From positions 661,593-725,592 of the forward strand of contig CAUYUJ010014771.1 in assembly GCA_963575745.1 (NCBI GenBank): a stretch of DNA of 64,000 nt. Direction: 5' to 3'. Shown here one piece after another: positions 30,259 to 42,204 of the stretch. The notes under the pieces are model-generated. The model did not search any database. It worked only from the letters and a program-made list of their open reading frames with translations, and was not told the origin of the DNA. Position numbers and translations under genes: made by a program. Source of the DNA: Prorocentrum cordatum. Lineage: Eukaryota > Sar > Dinophyceae > Prorocentrales > Prorocentraceae. Positions within the stretch are counted from its first letter, which is position 1; each line of letters opens with the position of its first letter.

Positions 30259-30298
30259 GGCCCTGGCGGACGTCTGCTAGCAGACGGCCGCCAGGGCC
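30259..30298. repeat. 40-base near-perfect palindrome
   Basis: GGCCCTGGCGGACGTCTGCT is followed directly by its reverse complement with one mismatch in 20. It lies 16 bases from the start of the giant (CTC)n tract. Confidence 0.95.
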
Positions 30299-30314
30299 TC
30301 CTTGATGGTGGCCT

Positions 30315-31256
30315 ATGCATTCCTCCTCCTCCTCCTCGTCCTCCTCCTCCTCCTCCTCGTCCTCCTTCCCCGCCCCTACTCTTTCTCTTCTTCCTCCTCT
30401 TCATCCTTTTCTTCTTCTTTTTTCTTCCTCCTCCTCCTCCTCCTCCTCCTCCTCCTCCTCCTCCTCCTCTCCTCCTCCTCCTCCCCTCCTCCTCCCCCCC
30501 CTCTCCTCCTCCTCCTCCTCCTCCTCCTCCTCCTCATCCTCCTCCTCCTCCTCCCTCCTCCTCCTCCCTCCTCCTCCCTCCTCCTCCTCCTCCTCCTCCT
30601 CCTCCTCCTCTCCTCCTCCTCCTCCTCCTCCCTCCTCCTCCTCCTCCTCCTCCTCCTCCTCCTCCTCCTCCTCCTCCTCCTCCTCCTCTCCTCCTCCCCT
30701 CCTCCTCCTCCTCCTCATCTCCCTCCTCCTCCTCCTCCTTCCTCCTCCTCCTCCTCCTCCTCCTCCTCCTCCTCCTCCTCCTCCTCCTCCTCCTCCTCTC
30801 CTCCTCCTCCTCCTCCCCTCCTCCTCCTCCTCCTCCTCCGCCTCCTCCTCCTCCTCCTCCTCCTCCTCCTCCTCCTCCTCCTCCTCCTCCTCCTCCTCCT
30901 CCTCTCCTCCTCCTCTTCCTCCTCCTCCTCCTCCTCCTCCTCCTCCTCCTCCTCCTCCTCCTCCTCCTCCTCCTCCTCCTCCTCCTCCTCCTCCTCCTCC
31001 TCCTCCTCCTCCTCCTCCCTCCTCCTCCTCCTCCTCCTCCTCCTTCTCCTCCTCCTCCTCCTCCTCCTCCTCCTCCTCCTCCTCTCCTCCTCCTCTCCTT
31101 CCTCCTCCTCCTCCTCTCTTCCTCCTCCTCCTCCTCCTCCTCCTCCTCCTCCCCCTCCTCCTCCTCCTCCTCCTCCTCCTCCTCCTCCTCCTCCTCCTCT
31201 TCCCCTGTTTCTTCCCATCTCCTCCTCCTCCTCCTCCTCCTCCCACCTCCTCCTCC
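30315..31256. repeat. About 940-bp (CTC)n homopurine-homopyrimidine tract
   Basis: Almost pure CTC repeats with small phase shifts and a few T-rich interruptions. All three forward frames stay open as poly-Ser, poly-Leu and poly-Pro, and the reverse as poly-Glu, poly-Gly and poly-Arg. These are not genes. Confidence 0.99.
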
Positions 31257-31705
31257 TCCTCACGCACGCGCGCGCGGCGCGCGCGAGAGGCGCTGGCAGC
31301 TCCGGCGGCGCTCTGCGCGGTCGTGCCCCCGCTCGACGCGCCAGGCGCGCACAGCCCCAGCGCGCGCGGTGCCGGGCGCGCGGGGGGGCCGCCGCCGCGG
31401 CGTGCTGGGGCAGGCGGCGAGGCCCTGCTCTTGCGGGAGGGGGGGGGGCGTGCGGCCGGGCGCGGTCAGGAGTCGCATCAACATTTATTGCGTCCTGGAG
31501 TTTCGGGCTCCCCTCCCTCGAAGGTCGGAGGCGAAGACGGGGGCGAATAGCCCAGGGGAGGGCATTGCGCACATTCGCCCAGGAGCCTCGCCGAGAAGGG
31601 TGCGCGGCCAGGCGCGGGCACGAGTCGTGTCCATATCCACTGCGTCATGGAGCTTCGGGCTCTCAGGGGCAACGCGCGGGGGGGATAGGCATAGACGGGG
31701 GGGGT
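31257..31705. other. GC-rich stretch, no gene
   Basis: GGAGTTTCGGGCTC... near 31497 and GGAGCTTCGGGCTC... near 31649 mark two related segments about 152 bases apart. Nothing else is recognised. Confidence 0.4.
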
Positions 31706-31850
31706 GCATCGACCCCGATTCGCCCATTCGTCGCTGATGGGGGCCCGATGGCCCCAGCCCGCCCAGGCACGTGGAGATTTGTTATCGGGGGCCTGTCGCC
31801 GATGTATCGGCGATGTATCGCCGATTACAGGTCGATGTTCCCCCCCTGTG
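31706..31850. repeat. Dispersed repeat family G, copy 2
   Basis: Matches 24561-24700 in order of motifs and ends in TCGCCGATGTATCGGCGATG and CAGGTCGATGTTCCCC. Confidence 0.7.
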
Positions 31851-32111
31851 CCCCCCTATCGTTGCCCCTCAGGTTCCCCTCCCTCGCTCGGGAGAATACG
31901 GCATCATAATCATAAACTACAAGACTGGAGGCGACGATAGGGGCGAATAGCCCGTGGGGAGGGAATTACACGTAGTTGCCCGGGAACCTCGCCGAAGGCA
32001 TGGATCATCGGCTCCCCTGGATAGACGTATTGTAGTATTGCTCTCCCCTGGGCTATTCACCTCCACTGTCGCCCCCGAGATGAGGATGCTGTTGCGTAAA
32101 TATATCATGTA

Positions 32112-32247
32112 GACGGTCCGCGCGGGTTTTCTTGCATCTGCGCTGGGCCCTCCTCGGCGGCGCCTCCGGCTCTGGCGCCCCCTGGCGCGCTCCCCGCCAT
32201 GTGGATGGGGCACCAGAGCAGATCCAAACAAATCCGCGCGGACCGTC
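32112..32247. repeat. MITE-like hairpin element
   Basis: GACGGTCCGCGCGGGTTT pairs with AAATCCGCGCGGACCGTC (17 of 18). The arms continue imperfectly through ATCTGC-CTGG toward a GGCGGCGCC-rich centre. Arms share GGTCCGCGCGGAT with the element at 25571-25741. Confidence 0.82.
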
Positions 32248-32474
32248 GAAAGCGGATGCTTGTGCCATTGTTTCTTCCTCTGCCCCCCCACCCCCAGAAG
32301 CTAGAGGCGTAGTGGATTTGCACAGAAATCTATCCCCTAGAGGCCAGAGTTTTATCCACATCCACTGCGGCTCCCAGAAAATACAACTCGCAGTGGATGT
32401 GGCTATAAACCTTGCCCGCATCAGGAACTCTTGCATACAGCGTGCGTGGGGCCGCCGGTTCTGGCACGCGATCC

Positions 32475-32665
32475 CAGACCCCCTGACGTCATGAAAAGAA
32501 TCAGACGAAAGGTTTGTCGCTATCTTCGGGATCCCTTACCAGGCCTCTGGAGCTGTCAACAAAAATACCCAGCATGAAGCATTGGTCCTGGGGAATGGGT
32601 CGAGGCCTCTGGGAGCCGACGCGTTGGGAAAAAGCATTAATTATGTCGGGGATCTGCGATGCACG
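32475..32665 (+). repeat. Dispersed repeat family D, diverged copy
   Basis: GCATTGGTCCTGGGGAATGG, then GTCGAGGCCTCTGGGAGCCG and a shifted TATGTCGGGGATCTG end. Confidence 0.7.
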
Positions 32666-33689
32666 CTTCGGCGCGCCAACGTTCCGAGCTTTTCGCAGCG
32701 CCCTGGTCCACGCGGGGCAGGGCGACGTGCCATCAGCGCGCATGGCGTAGCGGGCTGCAGGCGCCGCCGCGACCCTCTACGCAAGAGTCCCTCACCGTGC
32801 GCGTACATGGCGCGTTCCAGCAAGGAACGCGCTTTCGGCGCATCCTTCCCCTCGGCGGAAGAAGACCAGCGGAAATCACGCGGCGGCGGCTCCGCCAGCG
32901 GAAGCCGGCGCAAGGCGGCGGAAGTGAAAGTGAGACGTCAAGTTTGATGGATCTATTTTTTCCGGGGGAACGTAAGACTCTAATACGCCAGAATTCGGGT
33001 TTGCCGACGCTTTTCGACGGGCCGGTTTTCGTGGGATGCTTGCAGCGGCTGGTCGCATCAAGTTTCAGATTTGGTCTCGTCATTTTCATGATGGCCCCGC
33101 CAGGCCAACCCGAGTCCCCCGAACCCGAGTAGTACGTCTCGATTTTCACGGGAACCATTTCTGCCCATTTCTGTGGGTCTGGGGTCCGCTTGGGGTGCTG
33201 CGGGGCCGTCTTGGGACGCTCTGGGGCCATCTTGGGAGCCGTTCTCGCGCCGCCCCGGCGCCGTACGAGAGTGCTGGATGGCCCCAAGATGGCCAAGAGG
33301 TACGCCCTCGGCGAAGATCTTTGGGCAGGTGGCGTGGTTGCTCAGACAGGGCTCGAGCCAGTTACCCAAGGAGCCCCCGCGATAGGCACATGATGAGGCT
33401 CCCCTGGAGTCATCTTGTGGTTTGAGGCTCCATGGGGCCGTTCTGGGACTCCCCAGGGCTCTTCTGAGTACCCTTTGTGGCTACCCCGAAGTGAGCGATG
33501 CAGCGATGCAAGACATGCAGTGACGGATTGTTGAACCTTAGCGCTCGCGACGTGTGCGCGCATGGTTCCAGTATCCACATCCACGGCATCGTGGTCTGCA
33601 CTCCTTGGCCATGGTGTGTCCACGTAAACGCGTATCCGTAGGATCCGCCGCGTCGTGCAGACCGCGAGGTCACGGATACCATATTGGTC
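32666..33689. other. No recognisable gene
   Basis: 33170-33330 carries GGGGCCATCTTGGGAGC-like words also seen at 39530-39990. Frames of 120-190 codons lack domains. Confidence 0.4.
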
Positions 33690-33800
33690 GGCCGGGTCGG
33701 GGCTGGACTCCCTCCCCAAGGGGGCGCCGCCCATGGCCCGCTCTAAGCAGCTGAGGAGGTGGGGTCCAGCGCGGACCGAAGCGATATTCTCGGACCTCCA
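33690..33800. repeat. Degenerate MITE-like hairpin
   Basis: GGGGCTGGACTCC and GGGGTCCAGCGCGGACC form imperfect arms around GGGGGCGCCGCCCATGGCCC. Arm sequence relates it to 25571-25741. Confidence 0.6.
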
Positions 33801-33944
33801 GACGCTTACGTAGGTGCCGCATGTCAAGTGTTGTGTTTCGTGGTTATGCCGTCCTCCTTCTTGCCCTGGTTTAGCCGTGCGATGTGGCAACCGCGCGGCA
33901 CCCACTCGTCCCTCTTTGGACCTGCCCTCGAGCCCGCTCTTCAC

Positions 33945-34050
33945 AGGAGAAGGAGGAGGAGGAGGAGGACGAGGACGACGACGATGCCAGCGCGAACGAA
34001 GAGTACGACGATGAGGAGGAGGAGGAGGAGGAGGAGGAGGAGGAGGCGGG
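33945..34050. repeat. (GGA)n/(GAC)n tract
   Basis: Purine-rich trinucleotide repeat inside otherwise unique sequence. Confidence 0.95.
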
Positions 34051-35334
34051 CAGGACATCCTCTGGCGATCAACTGGCATCCCCCCAGCCGTGAGGCCAGC
34101 GTGGCTGCGCAGTCCTGGGCGCGCCGCGCCCTCCAGACGGTGAGGGAAAATGGGCCTGGATACTTCTGCGCGCTGTGGTTCGTCTCCGCGATGCACGGCT
34201 TCGGCCCGTTACGCGGGAATTCTGGGGGACCATCTCTGACCCGCTTATTATTGCGTCCTTCGGCTATCAAATGACCTCGGACAGCTTCGGAGAGCCCCAG
34301 ATGGCCGCTGACAGCCTCGGGTAGTTTCGGACAGCATGGGGTGGTCATGGATAGCCTTGGATAGGCTCGATTCTGGCAGTGGGGCGGATGTCTTCCAGAT
34401 ATTCGGCGTAAGGCCTGTTCGCGATCAGCTGGGCCCTCTTCGTGAGGGCGACGGGGGCCAGCCCGATCAGTTTCGATGCCCGACTTCCGGTCGCGGTGAA
34501 CGTGGCGCTGTTGCTTCTCCGACCCAGCAGGATGAACCCGAAGTATGTCGTGTACCATTTGGCTGTCTACGTCAGCCTCAGCTGGGTTACTCGGCCGGCA
34601 CGCTTCGCTGTGGCGGTGCCACTGACACGATCCAGTTGTGTTGCCGCGCGATTCCGCCAGCACGCTCGGGCGGGCGCGGGGGGTGAGAGGGCCTTGGGGG
34701 ATGGGGGGTGGGGGGGTGGGGGGGGGAGGGGCCACAGAACCCCTTTTTCCCCAGGCTCTGTATTTGGGACAATGTTTTGCCAAGCAGGCCAAGAATTCAG
34801 CGATTTGGTCACTCAAAGAAGCGCATATTAGGCTCGATGCGTCGACGGGGCCCGGATTATTGTCTTGGAAAAACCGAAAAGGCCCGACGCACACCAGCCG
34901 CTGCAAGCGCGGCGGCGGATATTCTAACCGCTTCTTCGACACCATCCAGAAGCGCTTCAAGTGTCCCAAGTTCATTTGGAAGGGTTCGCCGTCCGCCGCT
35001 GGTACCCCCGCTGAGGGTTTGTGGCTTGAGGGCCAACGGGCTGGAGACACGGGGTCCATCTTGTTGCAATCTTGCGCATGACTCTGGCAACAGCGGAGCC
35101 TCTGAGGGTCATGATCGGCCTGATGGTGGAGTCACCGCGGGCGTGGGGGCCATCTCGGAGCCTTCAGGGCTTCGGGGGAAGCAACGGCCTAAAACACTCA
35201 GCGTTGACGTTCATGGAGGCAATCTTGAAGACCACCCTGGGCAATAAAGTTCCTAGCCTTTGTAGCGCACGGCGGGAAGCCAGGCTTAGAAAGAGCTACC
35301 TTAAAGCTTGCGACTGAAGGTCCACCTCAGCTGC
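34051..35334. other. No recognisable gene
   Basis: Frames up to 370 codons on the minus strand lack known domains. A G-rich run (GGGGGGTGGGGGGGTGGGGG) lies near 34703-34730. Confidence 0.4.
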
Positions 35335-37045
35335 GCGAGCTTGAGCTTAGGATTCCGGGTGAGAGCCACGCGTGGTTTGGGGAGGTTTAGGGAGGGTTGA
35401 CGGGCACATGCAAGCGACCACCACACGAAAACAGTTTTTTGCTAGCATTACAGTTTTGGGGGCATTGCAGCTTTGAGTGGATTTCCATTTTTTTTTTCGC
35501 TGTAGATGTGCTGCGTTAGCTTGAGCTTCGGATTCCGCGTGAGAGCCACCGTTTATGCGTATTGTATCCCTTTTTGCATCCCATGTTTTTGCGTTGTAGT
35601 CGCGCTGTTCGAGCTTCAGCTTAGCTCCCGCGTGAGAGTCAAGCGCGGTTTGGGAATGTTCGGGGAAGGTTAAAGTGCACATGTCGGCGACCATTGCATT
35701 ACAATGCAGTTTGTTTTGCATTGCAGTTTTTGTTGGCATTGCAGTTTTTGACCAGCGACCACACGAAACTCGAGTGCTGAGCCGTTGTAGCGCACGCGGG
35801 ACGCCAAGCTTCAAACGAGCAAGCTTGAAGTTAGCGACTGAAGATTCACCTCAGCTGCTTGAGCTTGACCTTGAGATTCCGCGTGAAAGCCAAGCGTGGT
35901 TTGGGGAGGCTTCAGGAGGTTTGAAGCGCACATGCCGGCGAATACCACACGAAAACAGTTTTTTGCTTGCATTGCAATGTGTTGGGCATTGTAGCTTTGT
36001 CTACATTGTATTTTTCTTTGCTATAGAGGCGCTGGTCTAGCTTGAGCTTCGGATTCCGTGTGAGAGCCACGCGTGGTTTGGGGAGGTTCAGGAAGCATTC
36101 AATCGCACATGCTGGCGACCACCACACGCACACCGTTTTTTGCATTGCCGTTTGTTTTGCATTGCAGCTTCGTTTGCATTGCAGTTTTTGTTTGCATTGT
36201 AGTGGTGTTGCTCGAGTTTGAGTTTCGGATTCCGCGTGAAAGCCAAACTCGGTTTCTGGGAGGCTTAGGGAGGGTTGAATTGCACATTTCGGCCACCACC
36301 ACACGAAAACAGTTGTTGCATTGCTTGTTCTGTTCTCATTGCAGTTTTTGTTACGCTGTGGTGGTCCTGTTAGAGAGCTTAGGATTCCGCGTGCGAGCCA
36401 AGCGTACTATGGGAGGTGCAGGTCGGCGACCACCACACGAAAGCACTGCTTTGTGTTGCGTTATGTGTGTCATGTGTTTGTCATGTCATGTTACATTGCA
36501 TGTTGTTTTGCATGTCAGGTTTGTGTTGCATTGCAGTCGTTTATGCCTTGCAGTTGTTTTGCGCTATAGTGGCGTTGTTAGGGCTTGAGCTTGGGATTCC
36601 GCGCGGGAGCCAAGCGTGGTTTGGGGAGGTTCAAGGTGGGGTGAAGAGTACATGTCAGCGACGACGGCACAAAAACAATGTTTCGTTGCATTGCAGTTTT
36701 GTATGCATGGCAGTTGTTTGGGCTGTAGTGGCGCTGCTGGAGCTTGAGCTTAGGATCCCGCCTGAACGCCACGCGCAGTTTGGGCAGGTTCAGGGATGGC
36801 TGAAGCGCACATGTTGGCGACCACCACACCAACACCGTTTGTCTTGTCTTGCAGTTGTTCTGCATTGCAGTTTTTTTTTGCGCTGTAGTGGCGCTACTAG
36901 AGCTTCAGCTAAATATTCCGCGTCCGAGCCAAACGCGGTCTAGGGAGGCTTAGGCTGGGTTGAAGCGCACATGTCGGCGCCCACGGCACGAACACATTTG
37001 CTCTGCATTGCAATTTTCTGTTGCACTGCAGTTTTCTCTGCATTT
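35335..37045. repeat. About 155-180-bp satellite, roughly ten units
   Basis: GATTCCGCGTGAGAGCC marks units near 35351, 35531, 35624, 35875, 36052, 36228, 36383, 36595, 36753 and 36914. Each continues GCGTGGTTTGGGGAGGTT, GCGCACATGTCGGCGACC, ACCACACGAAAACAGTTTT and repeated GCATTGCAGTTTT. A further module, GCGACTGAAG-TCCACCTCAGCT, precedes units at 35306 and 35836. Confidence 0.93.
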
Positions 37046-37059
37046 TTGCGCTGTAGGGG

Positions 37060-37280
37060 CGCCTGGCTGGTCTGGCTGGCTGGTCTGACTGGCCTGGCTG
37101 GCTGGTCTGGCTGGTCTGACTGGCTGGTCTGGATCGTCTACTTGGTTTGGTCAGGTTGATCTGCTTGGTCTGGTCTTGGCTTGTCTGCTTGGTCCAGGCA
37201 GGTTGAACTGCTTAGTCTGGTCCGGGCTTCGCTGACTTAGTCTGGTCTGGGCTTGTCTGCTTGGTCCGGTACATAGATCC
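37060..37280. repeat. CTGGTCTGGCTGG degenerate repeats
   Basis: Short CTGGCTGG/TCTGG/CTTGGTC words, abutting the satellite. Confidence 0.9.
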
Positions 37281-38780
37281 CCGAGGCCGCGGACACATCC
37301 CACAAGCTGGTAAGGAGTGCCGTCGAAAGAGTTTTAGAAAGCACAGAAACCCGCAAGCGGGCCCCAAAGGACACCCAGTATGACGGTGTTGGACCAAAAG
37401 AGAGTTCCATGAGGTCTCCAAGAGTCGTCCCGACAGGGCTCAAAGAAGACTCCCCCACAAAGGCCCCCGTATCATACAAGGAGTCTCTGGTATGGTATGC
37501 TGGGGGTTTGTTTAAGAGGCCCCCTTGTGGCCTCTTGGGGCTCTTTCGGACCCTCGTCGTTGTAGCCGGCCGGGGCTGGGCCATAAGATCTTTTCGCCTC
37601 GAGAGGCTTAGAATATTGAAGACCATCTCTGGGGTGGGCGTCTGGGAGATTGGGATGCAGATTGAGGCATCACCGAGTACCCACCATGTCCCTTTTCTGC
37701 CGCGGAGTGCACTTCGCGAAGCATCCCCGAACACTCTCGGAGCCATCATGCGCCGGCTTAACGCCGCCGCGGGCTGTCGAACGGTTGATGCGTCCATTTC
37801 GTGTTTTTCAGCTAGGGGGAGGGAAGCAGGGAGAGGGAGAAGGAGGGGAGGAGGAGAAGGAGGAGGAGGAGGAAGAGGGAGGACGGTGAGGATCGCAAGG
37901 GGGGAGACCGCGTTCTGCGAGAAAGGCATGGGCCGTGAAAACATACCCCGAGCAGCGTTGCCGAACTGACCTACCGTGTTACGTGCTTTGTCTGGTGCCA
38001 GCTGACAATTGTGTGCGAGCGTCCCTGGGCAATACTCGCTGGACACAGCTCGTGGCGCTCTGGTTGGACCCTTGCGCTGTCACGCACGCTCTTCGTCCCT
38101 TGCCTTCCTCTCGGAGCTGTTTGCATGCCATGGCGTTTTTCTCCTTTCCGCGCTCTGCCCCCCTCGTTGTCGGCTCGCTCGCCATGCGTGCACTAGGAGG
38201 CGCTCGCTTCGTTTTGAAGGCGGGAGTCTCGCAGCTGCGTGCGCAGCTCGACAGGCCTTGTTGCGTAGCATTTTGGCGCAGAGTTGGTGCGCATAGTTTG
38301 TGCACTCACTGCGCCATGGGCCCGGTTGTCGCTGGCGCGGGGGGAGGATTCAAACATTCCGTTCCATGCGTTGGGGGTGGGCGCGCTGTTTACAATAGTG
38401 CGTATTGGGTTTTGATCGTTGGAACATGCGCACATTGACACACGCACACACCCAGCTTGATTCAGAGTATTACTCGAGCTTGCTGGCGGTAAGTGCAGAT
38501 ATTTACGTATATACAGATGTATACAAGACTGCGTTGGCGCTTCGCACCATGCACCTTGGTCCTTGAAGTTTGGCATGCAGGCGGAAGTCGCGGCGGAAGG
38601 GCAGGAAGGTAGAGCATACAAAGTGGCGATGAATCTGCGTTGTCTTGTGCGAGTCGTCATCATAGTGATGCCGTTCGTTATCCTTCCCTAATGTGTCCTC
38701 TTCCCCTTCTTCGTTCTGAGGTCCACGAAGGAAGTGGTGACCGCCCCAGGTGGTGATCCCCCTTGGCATTGCCCGATCCT
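37281..38780. other. No recognisable gene
   Basis: Several frames of 100-270 codons overlap on both strands without a domain. CTTCGTTTTGAAGGCG near 38208 faintly resembles the cassette head. Confidence 0.35.
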
Positions 38781-38965
38781 CCTACTCCCTCCCCCTCCTC
38801 CTCGTCCTCCTCCTCCTCCTCCTCCTTCTCCTCCTCCTCCTCTTTCCTCCTCCTTCTCCTCCTCCCCCTCCTCCTCCTCCTCCTCATGCTGCTCATGCTC
38901 CTCATCCTCCTCGGGGCCTCACCTTATCCACGGCGCAAGCCCCACCACCTCCTCCTCCTTCTCCG

Positions 38966-39000
<35 letters not shown>

Positions 39001-39047
39001 GCAGCCTCATCAGCATCATCATCAGCATCATCATCATCACCGTCCCT

Positions 39048-39100
<53 letters not shown>

Positions 39101-39225
39101 TATCATCATCACAATCATCATCATCAGCATCATCATCAGCATTAGCAGCATCATCATCATCATCAGCAGCAGCATAAGCATAAGCATCAGCATCAGCATC
39201 ATCAACATCACCATCATAATAATCC

Positions 39226-39279
<54 letters not shown>

Positions 39280-39292
39280 CTATCCTCCTCCT
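38781..39292. repeat. (CTC)n then (ATC)n microsatellites
   Basis: CTC-rich to about 38910, then about 330 bases of interrupted ATC/AGC repeats. Encoded poly-Ile/Ser/Asp frames are not genes. Confidence 0.97.
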
Positions 39293-40629
39293 CATGCCCA
39301 CGCGCTTGGAGGGAAGGTCGCGAAACTTGGATTCTGACATATTTGGTGGAAATGCTGGACGAGGGCGCCAATGCGGGGTCGTACGTCAAAGGCCTCTTCG
39401 ATGTGTTTCAGTCTGTGGGGAGGCGTCTCGGGATCGTCGCGGAAACAAGGTTGATGGTTTGGGAGATAATTTGGAGCCCGCTTTGTTTATTTTCGGTCTT
39501 ATTGGGGACCTCGTGAACCCTGGTTAGGGCATTTGGGCGAGTGTTGGTAGTTTCGCAGGTCCTTTAGGGCCGGAGGGCTCGCGCTTGGTGCTGGTCTGAA
39601 AGCCGTCTTTGGGCCTTCTTCGGGGATCGTGGGGGCATCTTCGCCCGTCCTGGAGCCTTCTCGGGCCGTCATGGGTTGTCCTGGGGCGATGTTGGGGGCC
39701 ATTTGGGCCTTCCTAGTGCGTCGGTAGCACGAAAAAGCGATAATGCCAAAATAATGCCAAAACGTATAGGAAACGCACAGGTTTTGGATTTGGAGGCCCA
39801 CTTGGGGATTCCTCTTGGAGCTCTTTGGGGCGTTTGGAAAGTCTCTTGGGCCATCAGGAGGCCATGTTGGACCCTCTTGGGGCTACCGCCAGCTCGTTTA
39901 CTCGACTTGTCAGGGGCTCCCAGAAGCCCAGAGGTCTCATGGGACCCTCGGCAGGGGCGCCCAGGAGCCCCAGAAGCCAGGGATCCCTGAAGGTCCGGCC
40001 TGGGGGGGAGGGGGTTTTCCCATATAGCAAAGGGAATATGGACGTACTCCCAGGCACGGGCGCGATTATTGCACATTTGGATTAACACACATACGCGTGC
40101 TTCTGGCATGCAAGGGTCTCGTCGTCGCAGCCTGGTGGCTCCTCGCAGGAGGGCCTGCAGATAGCGTGGGTATTCGCCCTCGTGGTTCCATTTGTGATAT
40201 GTTCTCCATTTCTGGCGGCCGCAGTCTACCTCACTTGCGCAGTGGTTGGTGTGCCTGTGGTGGGGGAGTGACGCTGAGCGCTGGAAGTGGCGCGCAGGAC
40301 AATGGTGGATTGTTTCGCCTGCGTAGGGGTAAGAGAGAGGCGTCGACGACGGCAGCGACCATGTCGGCTTCAATGACGACTTGTGCCCGCTGTGTCCAGA
40401 CCAAGGCTGCCTCCCACGAAATCAATTCAACCTTTGTTAATTTCGATCCTGTGCGCTCTTACGTTCAAGTCGCCAGCCAAGTAATCCAGGGATTGTCTAC
40501 GATCGCCACATTTTGGCAATCGTCCATCGGCGGCCACTAGCACAATCTTCTCTGAACACTTACACAATACGAATACTGCTCTCCTCTCTCCCCTGACTCT
40601 GTCCAGAGAGTGTCCCGTCCTCTCCGCGT
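39293..40629. other. No recognisable gene; GGGCCATCTTGGG-type repeats
   Basis: 39530-39990 contains recurring CTTGGGGCTNN and GGGGCCATGTTGG words related to 33170-33330. Frames here have no domain. Confidence 0.4.
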
Positions 40630-41190
40630 ATTGTTTTGCACACTCAGGATTCCATTAGTTGGTTTTTCCTATGTTTTTCGATCCGGTTATTTCTGGTTCT
40701 TCATGGTGTTCCTGCTGCAGCGCCGTCCCATTTCCTCGCTTCGGTCATTCAAAATCGTGCTCCCCCTGCAGCCCTGGCCTCGTTCACGCGCCTCTGGACG
40801 GCACTTGGGATTCGAAAGCGCCCATGTCGTGCAGGCACGGATGCGGAGGACATGGGGCCAGCATTTCGGACAGACTTTGTCTTCTCGTAGGCAGGCCATT
40901 TACCTTCCAAGTCATGCGGGCCTATGCTTTGTGATGAATTGCTTCACTACGCAATGCCACGCCATGCTATGACATGCTATGCTCTGCCGTGCTTTTCTAC
41001 GCCATGCGTTTCCATCCATCGCGTACGAGAGTGTTGCTTGGGGCATGACGGGCGTCATGGCCCCCGGTCCCCCCTCCCCCCCTATGACGTAACGCTCCCT
41101 CCCTCCCCAATGCGCTCCCGGCACTGCCGCCGTGCGCATCGGGATCCGCATTGGTGTCCGCATAGAAATCTGCATAGGAGTCTGGTCCGC
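40630..41190. repeat. Reverse-complement relative of the 600-1110 region
   Basis: Minus strand near 40790-40715 reads GGCCAGGGCTGCAGGGGGAG then CACGATT and GAGGAAATG, matching the 53-bp unit at 936. CATGC/CTATGC words at 40940-41015 mirror those at 700-770. Confidence 0.6.
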
Positions 41191-41300
41191 AGTCGTCGTC
41201 GTCGTCTTCGTCGTCGTCCTCGTCTTCGTCCTCGTTCTCGACCTCGTCCTCGTCGCTCGTCGCTAGTCGCTCGTGACTCATCGTCGTCGTGCGCGCGGAC
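41191..41300. repeat. (GTC)n/(CTCGTC)n repeat
   Basis: Shares CATCGTCGTCGTGCGCGCGG with 42570-42590 in direct orientation, outside the inverted minisatellite. Confidence 0.85.
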
Positions 41301-41438
41301 GCGGCTGGAGCCTGTTTTTTTGTTTTTGTTTATCCCGGGCCGATTAAGGCAATCATTGCGGGGGATGGGGGTGGAGGGGGCCGATGACGTCACTTTCGCG
41401 ACGGCGGCGTCTGGGAATGCCTAGAAATGACCGAGGAC

Positions 41439-41765
41439 GGGTAGCAGCAGCTTGTGCGTGGCGATATGCACCACAGCGCCTTTGTACACCAAACCTGTGT
41501 GCACCGCAGCGCCTATGTACACCACGCCGCCTATGTACACCACAGCAGCCGCGTGCAACACAGCGCCAGTGTGTGCCACAGCGCCTGCGGGCACCACAAC
41601 TAACGCTTGTGTACACCACAGCGCCTGCGTACACCACATCAGCCGTGTGCAACACAGCACCAGTGTACACCACAATGCCTGCGTGCACTACAGCGCCTGT
41701 GTACACCACGGCGCCTGTGCGCACCACAGCAACCGTGTGCAACAGAGCACACTGTTGCATATATA
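41439..41765 (+). repeat. 18-bp minisatellite, forward arm of an inverted pair
   Basis: About 16 units of CACCACAGCGCCTGTGTA. The unit length is a multiple of three, so all frames stay open as six-residue repeats. The outer flank AGCAGCTTGTGCGTGGCGAT matches the reverse complement of the right arm's flank. Confidence 0.93.
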
Positions 41766-42049
41766 ATTCCAGAAGGAATCCTTATGACAAAATGAAAGGC
41801 TTGTGGACTCCACAAAAGTACAAGTATTGTATATAGCATTCGGAACGGAATCCGATGGAAAACGGAGCGCCGCTGGAATCTACGAGTCCTCCCGGGTCCG
41901 TTTGCATCATCCTAACTCCTCCCATCTGCGCCCAGGAGGCTCAAGCAAAATTGGCCGTCGGAGAACCAAGCGGGTCGATTCAATTGACCATTCTGCGGCG
42001 CACGCTGAAATGCGCACGTGCGCTGTAGCGCCGACCCGCATGGCAGGGG

Positions 42050-42135
42050 GGACGGGTGAGGGAGGAGGAGGAGGAGGAGGAGGCGGAGGAGGAGGAGGAA
42101 GAGGAGGAGGAGGTGGAAGTGGCGGAGGAGGGCGG
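42050..42135. repeat. (GGA)n tract between the minisatellite arms
   Basis: Purine-rich trinucleotide run in the roughly 430-base spacer. Confidence 0.95.
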
Positions 42136-42204
42136 AGGGAAGAACGTCGTATTCTATTATCAGCACAGCAGCAGAACCTCACCTACATGCTGCTTCTGCC
42201 TGTC

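Noticed and set aside
30302-31909. Very long Ser/Leu/Pro-rich frames over the (CTC)n tract
   Set aside because: All three phases are open for the same trivial reason. No start context or domain.
38919-39389. Asp-rich or Ile-rich proteins over (ATC)n
   Set aside because: Pure microsatellite translation.
41452-41766. Six-residue repeat protein from the 18-bp minisatellite
   Set aside because: The repeat is open in every frame, and the reverse copy is likewise. No non-repeat coding sequence is attached.
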